NCBI GenBank assembly: GCA_945952445.1 | Contig: CAMFIG010000007.1 | Coordinates: forward strand, 1-61,946 | Length of the DNA stretch: 61,946 nt | Origin: an uncultured Chlamydiae bacterium | GTDB taxonomy: Bacteria; Chlamydiota; Chlamydiia; Chlamydiales; Rhabdochlamydiaceae | Direction of reading: 5' to 3' | In this document: positions 44,519-53,740 of the stretch, piece after piece | Layout of the letters: each line of letters begins with the position of its first letter | How positions within the stretch are numbered: position 1 is the first letter of the stretch | Position numbers and translations under genes: made by a program | Notes under the pieces: model-generated | The model's input: the letters and a program-made list of their open reading frames with translations, nothing else | What the model was told of the DNA's origin: nothing | Databases searched by the model: none

Positions 44519-45652
44519 ATGTGGAGTCACATACATCTTCGGAGAATTGATTTTCGCACCCTGCCAATTTTGCTGGGACTTATGTGCATGAGTCTATGTA
44601 TTATCTCAGCGACAACAATGGACGGCATGGAGATGGGAGAAGATTCTTTTTTTACTCCCTATGTGAAAAGCCAATTAAAATGGTATGGGATCGGAGCGCT
44701 CGTTTATCTGTTTTTTGCCGGATTCGATTACCAAAAGCTGAAAAAATGGAGCTGGTTTCTCTATTGCATTACTATTATCATGCTATTTGGGCTTTTTTTT
44801 ACTTCGCCTATCCAAAATGTGCAAAGATGGTATCGAATCCCCGGACTTGGGCTAGCTTTTCAACCATCAGAATACGCTAAGCTTTTTGTTGTGATTGCGT
44901 TGAGCTGGTTTTTAGAAAACCGCACGCATGAGATCCGCAGAAATCGTGTTACGTGGCAGGCGATCGCCATCGTTGCTTTGCCTTTTCTTTTGATTTTAAA
45001 ACAGCCCGATTTAGGCACTGCTCTTGTCCTTTTTCCAATAGCTCTTGTAATGTTTTATTTTGGAGGGATCAAAAAAAGAGTGATTGCCATCATGTCATGT
45101 CTTGCGATCAGCGCCTTATTTTTCGTCTGCTTGATGTTTTTAGGGATTTTACCTCATGAAGAAATGCGTCCTTATGTCACCAAGGTGATTAAAGAATATC
45201 AATACGAGAGATTGAATCCTCACACGTACCATCAAACGGCTGCTCAGATAGCGATTGCTCTTGGAGGAGTGCAAGGAAGTGGTTGGCGAAAAAGCGAGTT
45301 TACAGGAAGACAGTGGCTCCCTGCGGCGCATACCGATTCTGTATTTGCTGCTTTTGGAGAAGAGTTTGGGTTAGTCGGCGTTTTTTTTATGCTGCTCTTT
45401 TTCTTTGGGTTAATTTATTTTAGCTTTCAGGTTACTGCGGTGGCAAAAGATCGTTTTGGGCGTCTTTTATCTGCAGGAATTACAGTGTATTTGGCAATGC
45501 ATATGATTGTAAATATGGGGATGATGTGTGGTTTTTTGCCGATTACCGGAGTTCCTTTGGTGTTGATTACATATGGAGGCTCCTCTATTCTTTCTACCAT
45601 GACAGCTCTTGGCATTTTGCAGAGTATTTATAGCAGAAGGTTTATGTTTTGA
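44519..45652 (+). CDS. rodA: Rod-shape SEDS peptidoglycan polymerase RodA
   Basis: 377 aa with about ten membrane helices. SEDS family landmarks: FQPSEYAKLFVVIALSWFL, LILKQPDLGTALVL, a large periplasmic loop with QIAIALGGVQGSGW and LPAAHTDSVFAAFGEEFGLVG, and INMGMMCGFLPITG-like final segments ending GVPLVLITYGGSSI. RodA is preferred over FtsW from the length and the QPDLGT motif. Chlamydiae lack FtsZ and use MreB-directed synthesis, so RodA should serve division septa. Its stop overlaps the next start (TGATG). Confidence 0.9.
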   Translation: MWSHIHLRRIDFRTLPILLGLMCMSLCIISATTMDGMEMGEDSFFTPYVKSQLKWYGIGALVYLFFAGFDYQKLKKWSWFLYCITIIMLFGLFFTSPIQNVQRWYRIPGLGLAFQPSEYAKLFVVIALSWFLENRTHEIRRNRVTWQAIAIVALPFLLILKQPDLGTALVLFPIALVMFYFGGIKKRVIAIMSCLAISALFFVCLMFLGILPHEEMRPYVTKVIKEYQYERLNPHTYHQTAAQIAIALGGVQGSGWRKSEFTGRQWLPAAHTDSVFAAFGEEFGLVGVFFMLLFFFGLIYFSFQVTAVAKDRFGRLLSAGITVYLAMHMIVNMGMMCGFLPITGVPLVLITYGGSSILSTMTALGILQSIYSRRFMF

Positions 45653-46119
45653 TGGGCCCTCATTTGTTTATTATGCAGCCAGCTATTTGGCTGGGAGAAG
45701 GCAAGATAGTCCTCAGCATGGTTGAAGAAGAATTGCTATTCTTTACTCGCTGGAAGATCGGGTCCAAGGATTTGGAAGGCCGGATTGAGTGTACACAAGA
45801 GATTCAGGTGAGAGGGCTTTCTGAGACGATGACCAATCAGTTTGTGTTGTATGAAATCCATCCGACGACATTTGCGATTACTTTGGAAAATCACGCAATA
45901 GGGAAGCTTGTAGGAACGGGTATTATTAATGACCGGGTGTTAGGGTGGGAATTTCGGGCAACCGATGTGGGGTTTGAAGGATTAGAGTATTATGAGATCC
46001 AAGAAGATCTTACGTATCGGATGCATGCAGAATATGCGACAAGCGATGAGTTTAGAACGACAATTGAAGGAAAAATATGGCAGCAAATAAAACCAAATAC
46101 AGAATCCTCTTCGGGTTGA
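45652..46119 (+). CDS. Uncharacterised protein, 155 aa
   Basis: The ATG at 45652 shares the TGATG junction with rodA, so it is translationally coupled to it. It has no signal peptide, though the start is mildly hydrophobic. The composition is beta-rich with many Glu (VEEELLFFTRWKIGS; YYEIQEDLTYRMHAEY), suggestive of a small beta-sandwich or lipocalin-like fold, but I do not recognise a family. It overlaps the lipoprotein gene by 43 nt. Confidence 0.65.
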   Translation: MGPHLFIMQPAIWLGEGKIVLSMVEEELLFFTRWKIGSKDLEGRIECTQEIQVRGLSETMTNQFVLYEIHPTTFAITLENHAIGKLVGTGIINDRVLGWEFRATDVGFEGLEYYEIQEDLTYRMHAEYATSDEFRTTIEGKIWQQIKPNTESSSG

Positions 46120-46442
46120 CATCAGGACTGCTCTTATTGTCCGGGTGTTTTTCTCGATCTTCGGTGATGACGCGCGAGTCTTTTGATGGAATACAAGTAG
46201 GCACGCCTATCTCCGAAATAGAGCGTTCAGCAGGAGAGCCGTATGCAGTCCACCATAAAAATGGAATGGATGAATATGAGTACATAGAACGAGTAACGAC
46301 CGGTAACCGGTTGATTTATGAAAACCATTATACAATTTATGTGCAAAATGGTCAGGTAGTTGGAAAGAGTGTCTCGCAGGAGAAGGTTCCTGCTTTTGAT
46401 CTCATTTACCAGGATGATCCGAACCATAATGCGTATCCATAA
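46077..46442 (+). CDS. Small lipoprotein, BamE/SmpA-like fold
   Basis: 121 aa. Lipoprotein signal with lipobox LLSGC (Cys at about 24). Then the pattern F-x-x-I-x-x-G-T-x-x-x-x-I-E (FDGIQVGTPISEIERSAGEP) typical of BamE-like domains, followed by strands with EYEYIERVTTG and VQNGQVVGKSVSQE. I infer an envelope lipoprotein; a real BamE function is possible but not shown. It is the last gene before the tRNA-Phe locus. Confidence 0.68.
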   Translation: MAANKTKYRILFGLTSGLLLLSGCFSRSSVMTRESFDGIQVGTPISEIERSAGEPYAVHHKNGMDEYEYIERVTTGNRLIYENHYTIYVQNGQVVGKSVSQEKVPAFDLIYQDDPNHNAYP

Positions 46443-46500
46443 AATTGTGGTTGCGAAAAAAAACGGATAGCCTTATCTTATTGTTTCGATTTTTATTTAA

Positions 46501-46576
<76 letters not shown>

Positions 46577-46657
46577 TTTTCTAAAGCATTCTATGCATAG
46601 ACTCTGAACGTTTTTAACGTAAGGAGTCACTATGCTAAAATCTCATCAAAAGTCCCA

Positions 46658-46811
46658 TTTTCCGCATTTTTTACGCAAATGGTCTGAATCAGTCAGAACA
46701 ACTTTGCCTTCCAACCTTGAAGATCTAAAATCAGGTCTTTCCCTATCAACTTTTATCTTCGTTGCGGAAAAATTGCGTAAAATAAGTAAAGTTTGTTTAT
46801 CGCTTTCGCAA
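46658..46811. promoter_or_regulatory. Paired 11-bp repeats, left arm (candidate integrase arm-type sites)
   Basis: Between the tRNA and the integrase gene there is a tandem pair close to TTTTTCCGCAA / TTTTTACGCAA at 46658-46678. A second pair in reverse orientation (TTGCGGAAAAA, TTGCGTAAAAT) lies at 46762-46783, and a single weak copy (CTTTCGCAA) at 46803-46811. The spacing of 11 bp per unit is one helical turn. The same tandem pair occurs at the right end (59379-59400). A 90-codon frame covers this region but overlaps the repeats and is unlikely to be a gene. The rest of the 332-bp gap holds nothing else I can name. Confidence 0.6.
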
Positions 46812-46908
46812 TTTACCTGGGGAAATCCAAATCGGAACAACGGATTATCAATCCTATTCCCTTTAATTCCAGAATCATCTAAATATTTTATTTTGGTTAG
46901 GTAATCAT

Positions 46909-48018
46909 ATGGCAAGCTCCGATAACATCCGATGCATTCGCAAGTATCAAAAAAAAGATGGTTCCTATTCATATCACGCAGAAGTAAGAAGGAAGCGAGC
47001 AAAGCCTCTTCGCAAGACATGCAAGACCCTTACAGAAGCTAAAAATTGGATCAAAACGACTGAGAGTGCCATTCTTGAGGGACGACTTCCCCAGGAAACT
47101 AAAGCACGCAAATATACAGTCAATGATCTCATAGAGCAGTATGAGACGATCTACTTAAGTCGATTTCCCAAACGGGTGAGAAGCCAAGTCCATCATTTGG
47201 CTTGGTGGCGTGAACACTATGGGCATAAGCTGTTAAGTGATGTGACACCTTCTTTGCTTGCCCAAGCCAAACATGCTCTTCTCAGTGAAAATACAATTAG
47301 AAAAACTCTGAGGTCTGGCCCAACGGTTAATCGGTACTTTGCTACGTTAAGTAAAGCTTTTTCATTAGCCTCTTCTGAGTGGGAGTGGATTGCCGAAAAT
47401 CCTTTTAGAAAGGTTTCTAAGCTTCCTGAGCATAAGGGAAGGACACGGTTTCTTAGTAAAGAAGAGCTTCAACTGCTTCTTCAAACGTGTAAAGAGCATA
47501 AGAATCGCAACCTCTATGGCATGGTTCTCATGGCAGCATCTCTCGGTCTTCGTTACGGCGAAGTAGCTGCTTTAAAGCACAAAAATTTGGATTTCGAGCA
47601 TCGACTTATCACTCTTGAAGTCACGAAAAACCATGATGTGAGGGTGCTGCCTATGCCAGAACAAATATACAATTTTCTGAAAGGTTGGAATGCGTCCAAT
47701 CAAGATGAAGATTATGTTTTTCCATCTAAAAATCCTACCAGACAACCTACTTACACGATGATCCGAAAAGCCTTTCAGTCAGTTCTTAAGCAGTTGGATC
47801 TTAAAGATATAGTATTTCATTCGCTACGCCATACTGCGGCGTCCCACCTAGCTATGTCTGGAGCCACTCAAGGAGAATTGATGGAGGTGTTAGGCCATCG
47901 CTCTCCTATCATGACGAAAAGGTACAGTCACTTCAACAAAGCCCACTTGGCGAAATTGCTTCAAAAAACTAACAACAATCTTAATATCCCAGGGAATAAT
48001 GAAAATTCAACTTCCTAA
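46909..48018 (+). CDS. Tyrosine-type integrase of the tRNA-Phe element
   Basis: 369 aa. The N-terminal 60 residues form an arm-binding beta-sheet domain (KKDGSYSYHAEVRRKRAKP), followed by a SAM-like core-binding domain (residues 68-165) and the catalytic domain with Arg215 (SLGLRYGE), a Lys in the strand around 240, His304-x-x-Arg307 (FHSLRHTA), His330 (LGHRS) and nucleophile Tyr339 (KRYSHF). It should cut and rejoin at the 42-bp tRNA-Phe site. The arm-binding domain fits the repeated 11-mers at both ends. The stop overlaps the next gene by 20 nt. Confidence 0.93.
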   Translation: MASSDNIRCIRKYQKKDGSYSYHAEVRRKRAKPLRKTCKTLTEAKNWIKTTESAILEGRLPQETKARKYTVNDLIEQYETIYLSRFPKRVRSQVHHLAWWREHYGHKLLSDVTPSLLAQAKHALLSENTIRKTLRSGPTVNRYFATLSKAFSLASSEWEWIAENPFRKVSKLPEHKGRTRFLSKEELQLLLQTCKEHKNRNLYGMVLMAASLGLRYGEVAALKHKNLDFEHRLITLEVTKNHDVRVLPMPEQIYNFLKGWNASNQDEDYVFPSKNPTRQPTYTMIRKAFQSVLKQLDLKDIVFHSLRHTAASHLAMSGATQGELMEVLGHRSPIMTKRYSHFNKAHLAKLLQKTNNNLNIPGNNENSTS

Positions 48019-49096
48019 TCAACCTGATTTATTTGAAAAATCTCTTACAGCAGCGATAGAAACTACTCGATCCTGTGAAGTCGGAATCAGTTTTTTGGCC
48101 CATTTTGTCGGGCTAATACAAGCTCTTCGCCATCATCCAATCACCGAAAACTGGGTTAAGGGATTAGAGCAAGAGAATCAAAAGCGAAAAGAAGCTTTCA
48201 ATGTGCAGGCTATAGAAGTTCTGGAAACTGAGTGGCTTTTTCTTTGGAAGCACTACCCGCAGCAGGCATGTCGTAAAGAATTGGTCCGCATCAAACAGCT
48301 GCTTACAAAAAACAAAGACCTGACCTCTCAAATGCCTTTCAGTCGCACCTGTAATGCATTTTTAGAGTTTAAGATAACATTTAACTGCGACGAGTGTTCA
48401 GAAAAGCTGCTGCAATTCTTGAAACACAACCAACAGCATCGTATATCGGCTGATAAGGTGTTGTATGCTCAGTATATTCAAACCTCGGTAGAACTAGACC
48501 CTGTCTATTTTTGGGATCGTCTATGCCTTTTAGAAAGAATCCATCAATCTTCTTTTCATTCTCACACTCAGGACCCTCTCATTCAAGGCAAATGGGAAGA
48601 AACAAAATACCTGCATTGGGAACGAGTAAGCAACTCTTCTTTGCAAATGGCGTCGTGGCTAGCTCGACAGGATTTATGGGCTAGATTCGCTGGAGATGGT
48701 TTTTCAAATGATAAACGGGATTTTATTTTGCCCCTTGATCTAGCCTGTAAATTTTCTCGAAAAGCTTGTGACAAATACTTAGATCGCCTTCTTGCCAATG
48801 TTCGGTCCATTCTTCTAAAAGAACAGAAAGAAGATACTAGCAAGGTATCAAATCCAGTCATTGAGAAAAAAACACTACCTCAACAAAAAACAGATGAACT
48901 TATAAAGCACACACAAGCTCATTGGGACAAACACCCTACAGCAAACTACGATGAAGTATATGGCTATTATTGCAACCGCTGTAGATTCCCTAAACCCTAT
49001 TCTTTCGATGAATGGGAGAAAAAAGTACGCAAACTCAAATTAGACCCACGACCTCCTAGCGAAAAAGTACGGGGATTCAGTAAAAAAGGGCGTTAA
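47999..49096 (+). CDS. Uncharacterised element protein, 365 aa
   Basis: No family recognised. The start overlaps the integrase end and has an AGGGA, so expression is coupled. It is soluble and helix-rich, with a Cys cluster near 115-140 (RTCNAFLEFKITFNCDECSE) that may bind a metal, and a basic C-terminus (FDEWEKKVRKLKLDP ... FSKKGR) that could bind DNA. An element-specific replication or regulatory function is possible. The 170 bp after it are AT-rich with no clear hairpin and lead to the AlpA-like gene. Confidence 0.6.
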   Translation: MKIQLPNQPDLFEKSLTAAIETTRSCEVGISFLAHFVGLIQALRHHPITENWVKGLEQENQKRKEAFNVQAIEVLETEWLFLWKHYPQQACRKELVRIKQLLTKNKDLTSQMPFSRTCNAFLEFKITFNCDECSEKLLQFLKHNQQHRISADKVLYAQYIQTSVELDPVYFWDRLCLLERIHQSSFHSHTQDPLIQGKWEETKYLHWERVSNSSLQMASWLARQDLWARFAGDGFSNDKRDFILPLDLACKFSRKACDKYLDRLLANVRSILLKEQKEDTSKVSNPVIEKKTLPQQKTDELIKHTQAHWDKHPTANYDEVYGYYCNRCRFPKPYSFDEWEKKVRKLKLDPRPPSEKVRGFSKKGR

Positions 49097-49266
49097 AAAA
49101 ATCACTCCTCTTTTTTTATTACTTCCATTCCTAAAATTACCCCTCTCTCCACCCTGCCTTTTCTGAAATAAAAATACCCCGCTAATTTTCTACCTTTCTT
49201 ACTTAAAATCAGCCTCTTAATACAATGTGAAGAAATGCAATCACATGAAAATAAAGGAGAGCTTTT

Positions 49267-49542
49267 ATGAGTGAGAAATATCAAGTGCCACTAACTTCAT
49301 TATCCCTTCTGTCTAATCGACCAGGAAGCGATATCGAGTTGGTTAATGCAGGAGAAGAGATTCCTGTAACGTTCAAAGATTTTACCAACACCTATACATG
49401 GCCCAACATGGGGAGCCTTCGTAAAATGGCATACGAAAGCGAAGTAAACGGGCTGGCAGGAGCTTTTATAAAATTCAAAAAGCGACGCCTGGTACTCCCC
49501 TTGACTCTGTTCAAATTACTGAAAGGAGGGAAAAGCAAATGA
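49267..49542 (+). CDS. AlpA/excisionase-like small DNA-binding protein
   Basis: 91 aa. Residues about 35-85 look like a winged-helix excisionase: TFKDFTNTYTWPNMGSLRKM ... VNGLAGAFIKFKKRRLVLP. The pattern W-P-x-x-G-x-L-R, N-G and R-R-L-V is the one of AlpA-type proteins that pair with integrases. It probably directs excision or controls the primase operon. AGGAG lies before the ATG, and the stop overlaps the primase start (ATGA). Confidence 0.65.
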   Translation: MSEKYQVPLTSLSLLSNRPGSDIELVNAGEEIPVTFKDFTNTYTWPNMGSLRKMAYESEVNGLAGAFIKFKKRRLVLPLTLFKLLKGGKSK

Positions 49543-51953
49543 GTCAAGCACATTGTAGAGGACTAAACGCAAAAATAGAAAAAATTGAGCCGCGTGAGGA
49601 TCAGTCAAGCGGCTCTCAAAATAACAGGACTACTATGAACCCAATTATAAATGATCCCAAATCGGGAAAGCAAGACTTTCAAATCGATCTCAAAATGGCA
49701 GAGCGATTTTTAACACTTCTTTCAGAAGATGTTGAAACTATATTTTCGTTTCAAACCTTTGATGATAAAAAAGAGCACCAGACACCCCCCAAAGTACTAC
49801 ATGGATCTTTTGAGAAACACAAAGACGAGCTTCTACGACTTAATCGACTAGGAGCTGGGGTATTCGTAACAGTTAATCAAACAGATGGTAAAGGTCGACT
49901 CAAAGAAAACGTCATTGAAATACGATCTGTTTTTGTGGATTTAGATGGAAGTCCATTGCAGCCAGTATTGGACGGACCCCTGTCTCCACATATCATTATC
50001 GAATCCAGTCCTGATCGCTACCACGCCTACTGGATTACAGAGGGAGTCAATTTAGAATATTTCACCCTCATACAAAAGAAGCTTTGCGAGAGATTCGATG
50101 GGGATCCTGTAGTATGCGATCTTTCCAGAGTAATGCGTTTACCTGGGTTTTCTCATCAAAAAAGTAATCCATTTCTTACAAAAATCATTCAAGAAAGTGG
50201 TGAGCAGCCATTTTCTCTTGAGCGAATTCTTGATGCTTTTAAAATCGAGCTCTCTTCTTCTAAAGAGACTGAAAGGCAGTCTAATCCAGTGTTAGAGGCT
50301 CTTAAACAACAGCACATGATTATCAACAAACAATCTCATCCAATGGGTTGCTGGACAATTCGCTGTCCCTGGGAACATGATCACACGACCCAAGATCTAG
50401 GAACTAAATACTATGAGCCACATACAAACGGATATGAGCATCATGGATTCCAATGTTTTCATTCGCATTGTGCAGGTAAAACGATTAAAGATTTACTGCT
50501 CTTTCTAAAGCTTAAAGAAGAAACCATAGAACCTTTGCCCCTACACAGACCAATAGCTCCACCAAACCCATATCCAATGGAAGCACTTGGAGAAATCCTC
50601 GGCTCAGCTGCAAAAGCCTTGCAATCTATAATAAAAGCTCCTGATGCAATTTGTGCACAAAGCGTGCTAGGTGCTGCCGCATTGGCTTGTCAAGCCTTTG
50701 CAAACATTGAGATTGACGGGAGGACGATTCCCTTATCCCTATTTTTAATCACTGTTGCTGAATCAGGAGAACGTAAAAGTGCTACCGACCAAGTGGCATT
50801 ACAACCAGTTTATGCATGGCAACAAATGCAGGCATCAGAATATCGATCTGCTTCCCAGAACTATCAAAGGCTTTATGAAGTATGGGACGCCCAAAAGAAA
50901 GATTTCTTAAAAACCATCAAAAAAGATGAGCCTGCTTCTCTATTTTCAATACCTGAGCCTGTCAAACCGCTAGAGCCTTTAATACTTGTTGATGAACCCA
51001 CTTATGAAGGCGTCGTTAAGCTTCTTGCTGTAGGGCAGCCTAGCATGGGAATTTTCAGCGATGAGGGCGGTAGATTTGTTGGCGGCCATGCCATGAATAG
51101 AGACAACCAAATTAAAACAATTAGTGGTCTCTCTTCTTTATGGGATGGAAAGCCTGTAAATCGATCACGTGCTGGCGAAGGCACAATGATTCTTTATGGA
51201 AGAAGAGTTTCATTACACTTGATGGTTCAAGAAAGCATCCTATCTTTATTGATGGGCAATAGCGGCATTGAACAGCAGGGATTTTTACCTCGTTGTCTTC
51301 TCTCATTTCCAGCTTCAACTGCAGGAAATAGACCTTATTCCCATCAAGATGCTAATAAAAATAAAGAACTTATGCGGTACAAAGATCGAATTAACTCTCT
51401 ATTGGATGTAGAATTTCCAGTTGATCCTCCGCCTGCACCTCAGAATGAACTTAAACCCAAAAGCTTAAGCCTTTCAAATGATGCCAAGACTGTATGGGTT
51501 AAATTCCATGATGAGATTGATAAAGATTTAGCACCTGGTGGCCAATTCGCATCGATTCATCGCTTTGGTAGCAAATCCGCAGAACATGTTTTACGTCTAG
51601 CTGGAATCCTAGCCATGATCAGTGATCCCGATGTGAATCTTATTGAAGAACAATACATTCACATGGGGATTGCTCTGGTTAACTATTACTTATCCGAAAC
51701 TATGCGGATTCAGGGATACATCTCTATTCCTCACAATCTTATTCTAGCTCAAAAAGTGCTCGATTGGTGTGGGTTAAAGAATAGAGAAGAACTTACGTTA
51801 CGAGATCTATATCAATACGGCCCAAATGAGGTTAGAGAAGCGAAGAAAGCACAAGAAATCATGAAAACTCTTGAAGACCACAAATGGGCTCAAAAAATGG
51901 ATAATAGAAAAAACAGTTGGGTGATCAGAAAACAAGAAAGGAAGCCTTGCTAA
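49539..51953 (+). CDS. Primase-polymerase / DUF3987 replication protein
   Basis: 804 aa. N-terminal archaeo-eukaryotic primase-like domain: SVFVDLDGSPLQ (metal-binding acidic residues near 134-136), DRYHAYWITEG, and VVCDLSRVMRLPGFSHQKSN. A Cys/His region (SHPMGCWTIRCPWEHDHT, then HCAG) resembles a zinc motif. From about residue 340 comes the DUF3987 helicase-like part with TVAESGERKSATDQ (P-loop region near 407) and GIFSDEGGRFVGGHAM (near 505). A helix-turn-helix tail (LRDLYQYGPNEVR) is present. Such proteins start replication in satellites and plasmids. It is the core replication gene of this element. Confidence 0.85.
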   Translation: MSQAHCRGLNAKIEKIEPREDQSSGSQNNRTTMNPIINDPKSGKQDFQIDLKMAERFLTLLSEDVETIFSFQTFDDKKEHQTPPKVLHGSFEKHKDELLRLNRLGAGVFVTVNQTDGKGRLKENVIEIRSVFVDLDGSPLQPVLDGPLSPHIIIESSPDRYHAYWITEGVNLEYFTLIQKKLCERFDGDPVVCDLSRVMRLPGFSHQKSNPFLTKIIQESGEQPFSLERILDAFKIELSSSKETERQSNPVLEALKQQHMIINKQSHPMGCWTIRCPWEHDHTTQDLGTKYYEPHTNGYEHHGFQCFHSHCAGKTIKDLLLFLKLKEETIEPLPLHRPIAPPNPYPMEALGEILGSAAKALQSIIKAPDAICAQSVLGAAALACQAFANIEIDGRTIPLSLFLITVAESGERKSATDQVALQPVYAWQQMQASEYRSASQNYQRLYEVWDAQKKDFLKTIKKDEPASLFSIPEPVKPLEPLILVDEPTYEGVVKLLAVGQPSMGIFSDEGGRFVGGHAMNRDNQIKTISGLSSLWDGKPVNRSRAGEGTMILYGRRVSLHLMVQESILSLLMGNSGIEQQGFLPRCLLSFPASTAGNRPYSHQDANKNKELMRYKDRINSLLDVEFPVDPPPAPQNELKPKSLSLSNDAKTVWVKFHDEIDKDLAPGGQFASIHRFGSKSAEHVLRLAGILAMISDPDVNLIEEQYIHMGIALVNYYLSETMRIQGYISIPHNLILAQKVLDWCGLKNREELTLRDLYQYGPNEVREAKKAQEIMKTLEDHKWAQKMDNRKNSWVIRKQERKPC

Positions 51954-51988
51954 TTCTGCTACATTGCTACATTTTGTAGCAGATTAGC
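51949..51988. repeat. Hairpin at the end of the primase gene
   Basis: GCTAATTCTGCTACA (51949-51963) and TGTAGCAGATTAGC (51975-51988) pair with one bulged base; a GCTAC and an ATTAGCA repeat recur nearby. It overlaps the primase stop. It may be a terminator or, given its place beside a replication gene, a replication-origin hairpin. Confidence 0.5.
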
Positions 51989-52053
51989 AAAATTAGCAGC
52001 TCTAAAAGGACATAAGTTTAAGTCAGAAAAGTAATAAAATGTAAGGAAACCAC

Positions 52054-52425
52054 ATGGCGGATAAAGAAAGATTAACTAGGAGACAGCTGCATGTTCTTCC
52101 ATTTCTCATAAGCACCCCAACTGTTGAGTTGGCTGCCAAGCAGTCTGGTATCTCTTCAAAGCAAATATTTGATTGGCTAAATCAGCCAGTCTTTCGGCAA
52201 GAATTGGAGAATAGGAAGAATGATGCTGTGAATCAAGCTGTAGATCGCCTTAAAGCAACAGCTTCAAAAGCATGTGACACTCTCATCGGCTTACTTGATC
52301 ATGCGGAATCAGAGTCTGTGCGACATAGAGTTGCTATCGACCTGTTGAATATGACGCTCAAATACATGGAATTCAAAGACGTCGAGCAGCGAATCAGAAA
52401 GCTAGAAGACACCATTACGGAATAG
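52054..52425 (+). CDS. Phage terminase-small-subunit-like HTH protein
   Basis: 123 aa. N-terminal helix-turn-helix: LTRRQLHVLPFLIS, VELAAKQSGISSKQIFDWLNQP and FRQELENRKNDAVNQAVDRL, followed by an amphipathic helix LKYMEFKDVEQRIRKLEDT. This matches the HTH proteins often annotated as small terminase subunits (phBC6A51 type). It could redirect phage packaging to the element, as TerS does in PICIs, or only bind DNA. AAGGAAACC before the ATG; next gene 9 nt on. Confidence 0.6.
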   Translation: MADKERLTRRQLHVLPFLISTPTVELAAKQSGISSKQIFDWLNQPVFRQELENRKNDAVNQAVDRLKATASKACDTLIGLLDHAESESVRHRVAIDLLNMTLKYMEFKDVEQRIRKLEDTITE

Positions 52426-52434
52426 GAGGAGTGC

Positions 52435-52710
52435 ATGTCTCACAAGATTCGATTAAATAAGCTAGAGAAGATGGGCTCTGGCGATAGATTATGGGCTTTG
52501 ATTGGCATCGGTAAGCCAAGAGACGCTCAACACCAGAGAACACTGGAGGCACAAGCTCGTCAGCGTTTCTACGCTTCTGGAGGCAATAGAGAAGCCTATC
52601 TAGCCTTTCTGCCTTTTAATTCGTTTCCCAATGGCTTTTTCGGCTATGTCAAGAAAAGCGAGTTTATCAAAGCGGTTACGAACAAAACAAAAAGCCTTGC
52701 AGAAAGTTAA
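52435..52710 (+). CDS. Small uncharacterised element protein, 91 aa
   Basis: No family recognised. It has basic, Gly-rich stretches (LEKMGSGDRLWALIGIGKP), a charged helix (AQARQRFYASGGNREAY) and ends in KSLAES. AGGAGTGC precedes the ATG. It follows the terminase-like gene at 9 nt and forms an operon with it. A 174-bp gap follows with no clear structure and no gene that I support. Confidence 0.5.
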   Translation: MSHKIRLNKLEKMGSGDRLWALIGIGKPRDAQHQRTLEAQARQRFYASGGNREAYLAFLPFNSFPNGFFGYVKKSEFIKAVTNKTKSLAES

Positions 52711-52884
52711 TGGGACTCCCAGTAGATGGAACGAGCAGCTTGGAAAAACAGAGGGGGTATGCTCCTTAAATAGAAGCGGTACCTGTCCATATATATGAAA
52801 ATCGCTCTAAGGAGAGAGTTCTAAAAAAATTTCCAAAATTTTCTGGGGGTTGTGATATTTTAACCCATAATTCAATGAAGAGAC

Positions 52885-53658
52885 ATGTCAAATAAACCAA
52901 TTGTTTACCATCTTGAAGTGTTAATGCAAAAAGAATCATACATTGCAGCTTCATTGAGCTTTAATAAAAGAAAGGGAGAATTATCATATCATTTCCATCA
53001 CTCATCCGACTCACCTCAGAAACATTTTTTTTGTGATTCAGAAGAATACGCTAATCGCAAAGATCACATAACCTTCCACGAAAGCGTGGTGCATACTACG
53101 GATAGTGAAAAACCAAGCGATAGTATCACGTACGAGAATGGCCCTCTTTTAATTGACCCTCCCATTCTTACCCCTCTATTTATTGAATCAATTTTTTTAC
53201 AAAAAGACGCATCCATCCTACGTAAAAAAAGCCAGCTTCAGAACAAAGAAGGGCTGTTCGTAAAAATTTTAGAATCCAATGAAGTGCAGAATTTCAGCGT
53301 CGTGGCTTTGCTTGTGCCGTCGATTATGGGTTCAGCCAGGGCTTTATTTGGACTTCAATTCCTAGATATTCCTGAAGAGTTTATTCGACCTCCATTATTG
53401 GCTGATTTATGGGACGTAAGAAATCCTCTGGTTCCCATTAGAGGAATTTGGGATCAATGGGAAATACTGATCTTTGCTACCTCTTATACCCGAACGATTC
53501 TTTCACAAATTCCTGCTGCAATTGGATCGAACTTCCGTTTACCTGATTATCAGAATTTCCCCGCTGCACTGACAGATCTACTCCTTCAAACCAAGCCCTT
53601 ACAATACAAAGAAGCTTTGCTCGAGCTTTTCAATGATCGGCTTAGACCACGGCACTGA
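52885..53658 (+). CDS. Uncharacterised element protein, 257 aa
   Basis: No family recognised. Soluble, no signal peptide. The first half is beta-rich with many His (ELSYHFHHSSDSPQKHFF), the second half helical. AAGAG lies ahead of the ATG. It lies between the backbone genes and the cargo run, with the next gene 82 bp away. It may be cargo or backbone; no evidence decides. Confidence 0.55.
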   Translation: MSNKPIVYHLEVLMQKESYIAASLSFNKRKGELSYHFHHSSDSPQKHFFCDSEEYANRKDHITFHESVVHTTDSEKPSDSITYENGPLLIDPPILTPLFIESIFLQKDASILRKKSQLQNKEGLFVKILESNEVQNFSVVALLVPSIMGSARALFGLQFLDIPEEFIRPPLLADLWDVRNPLVPIRGIWDQWEILIFATSYTRTILSQIPAAIGSNFRLPDYQNFPAALTDLLLQTKPLQYKEALLELFNDRLRPRH

Positions 53659-53740
53659 GCAGTGCAACTACACCGTCTAAACCCTTGTATTTTAGCGAAA
53701 AAAGATGTATGATTTTCCCAACTTTACTCAGTGAAAATAT

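Noticed and set aside
46658..46783. CRISPR-like or iteron array
   Set aside because: Only a few short units, in both orientations, with no spacers or cas genes; arm-type sites are a better explanation.
46632..46904. 90-codon frame between tRNA-Phe and the first integrase
   Set aside because: It covers the paired 11-bp repeats and the likely integrase leader, and the product has no family features, so it is more likely non-coding attachment sequence.
52766..52954. 62-codon minus-strand frame
   Set aside because: It lies in a gap and across the start of the plus-strand gene at 52885, with no RBS or family pattern.
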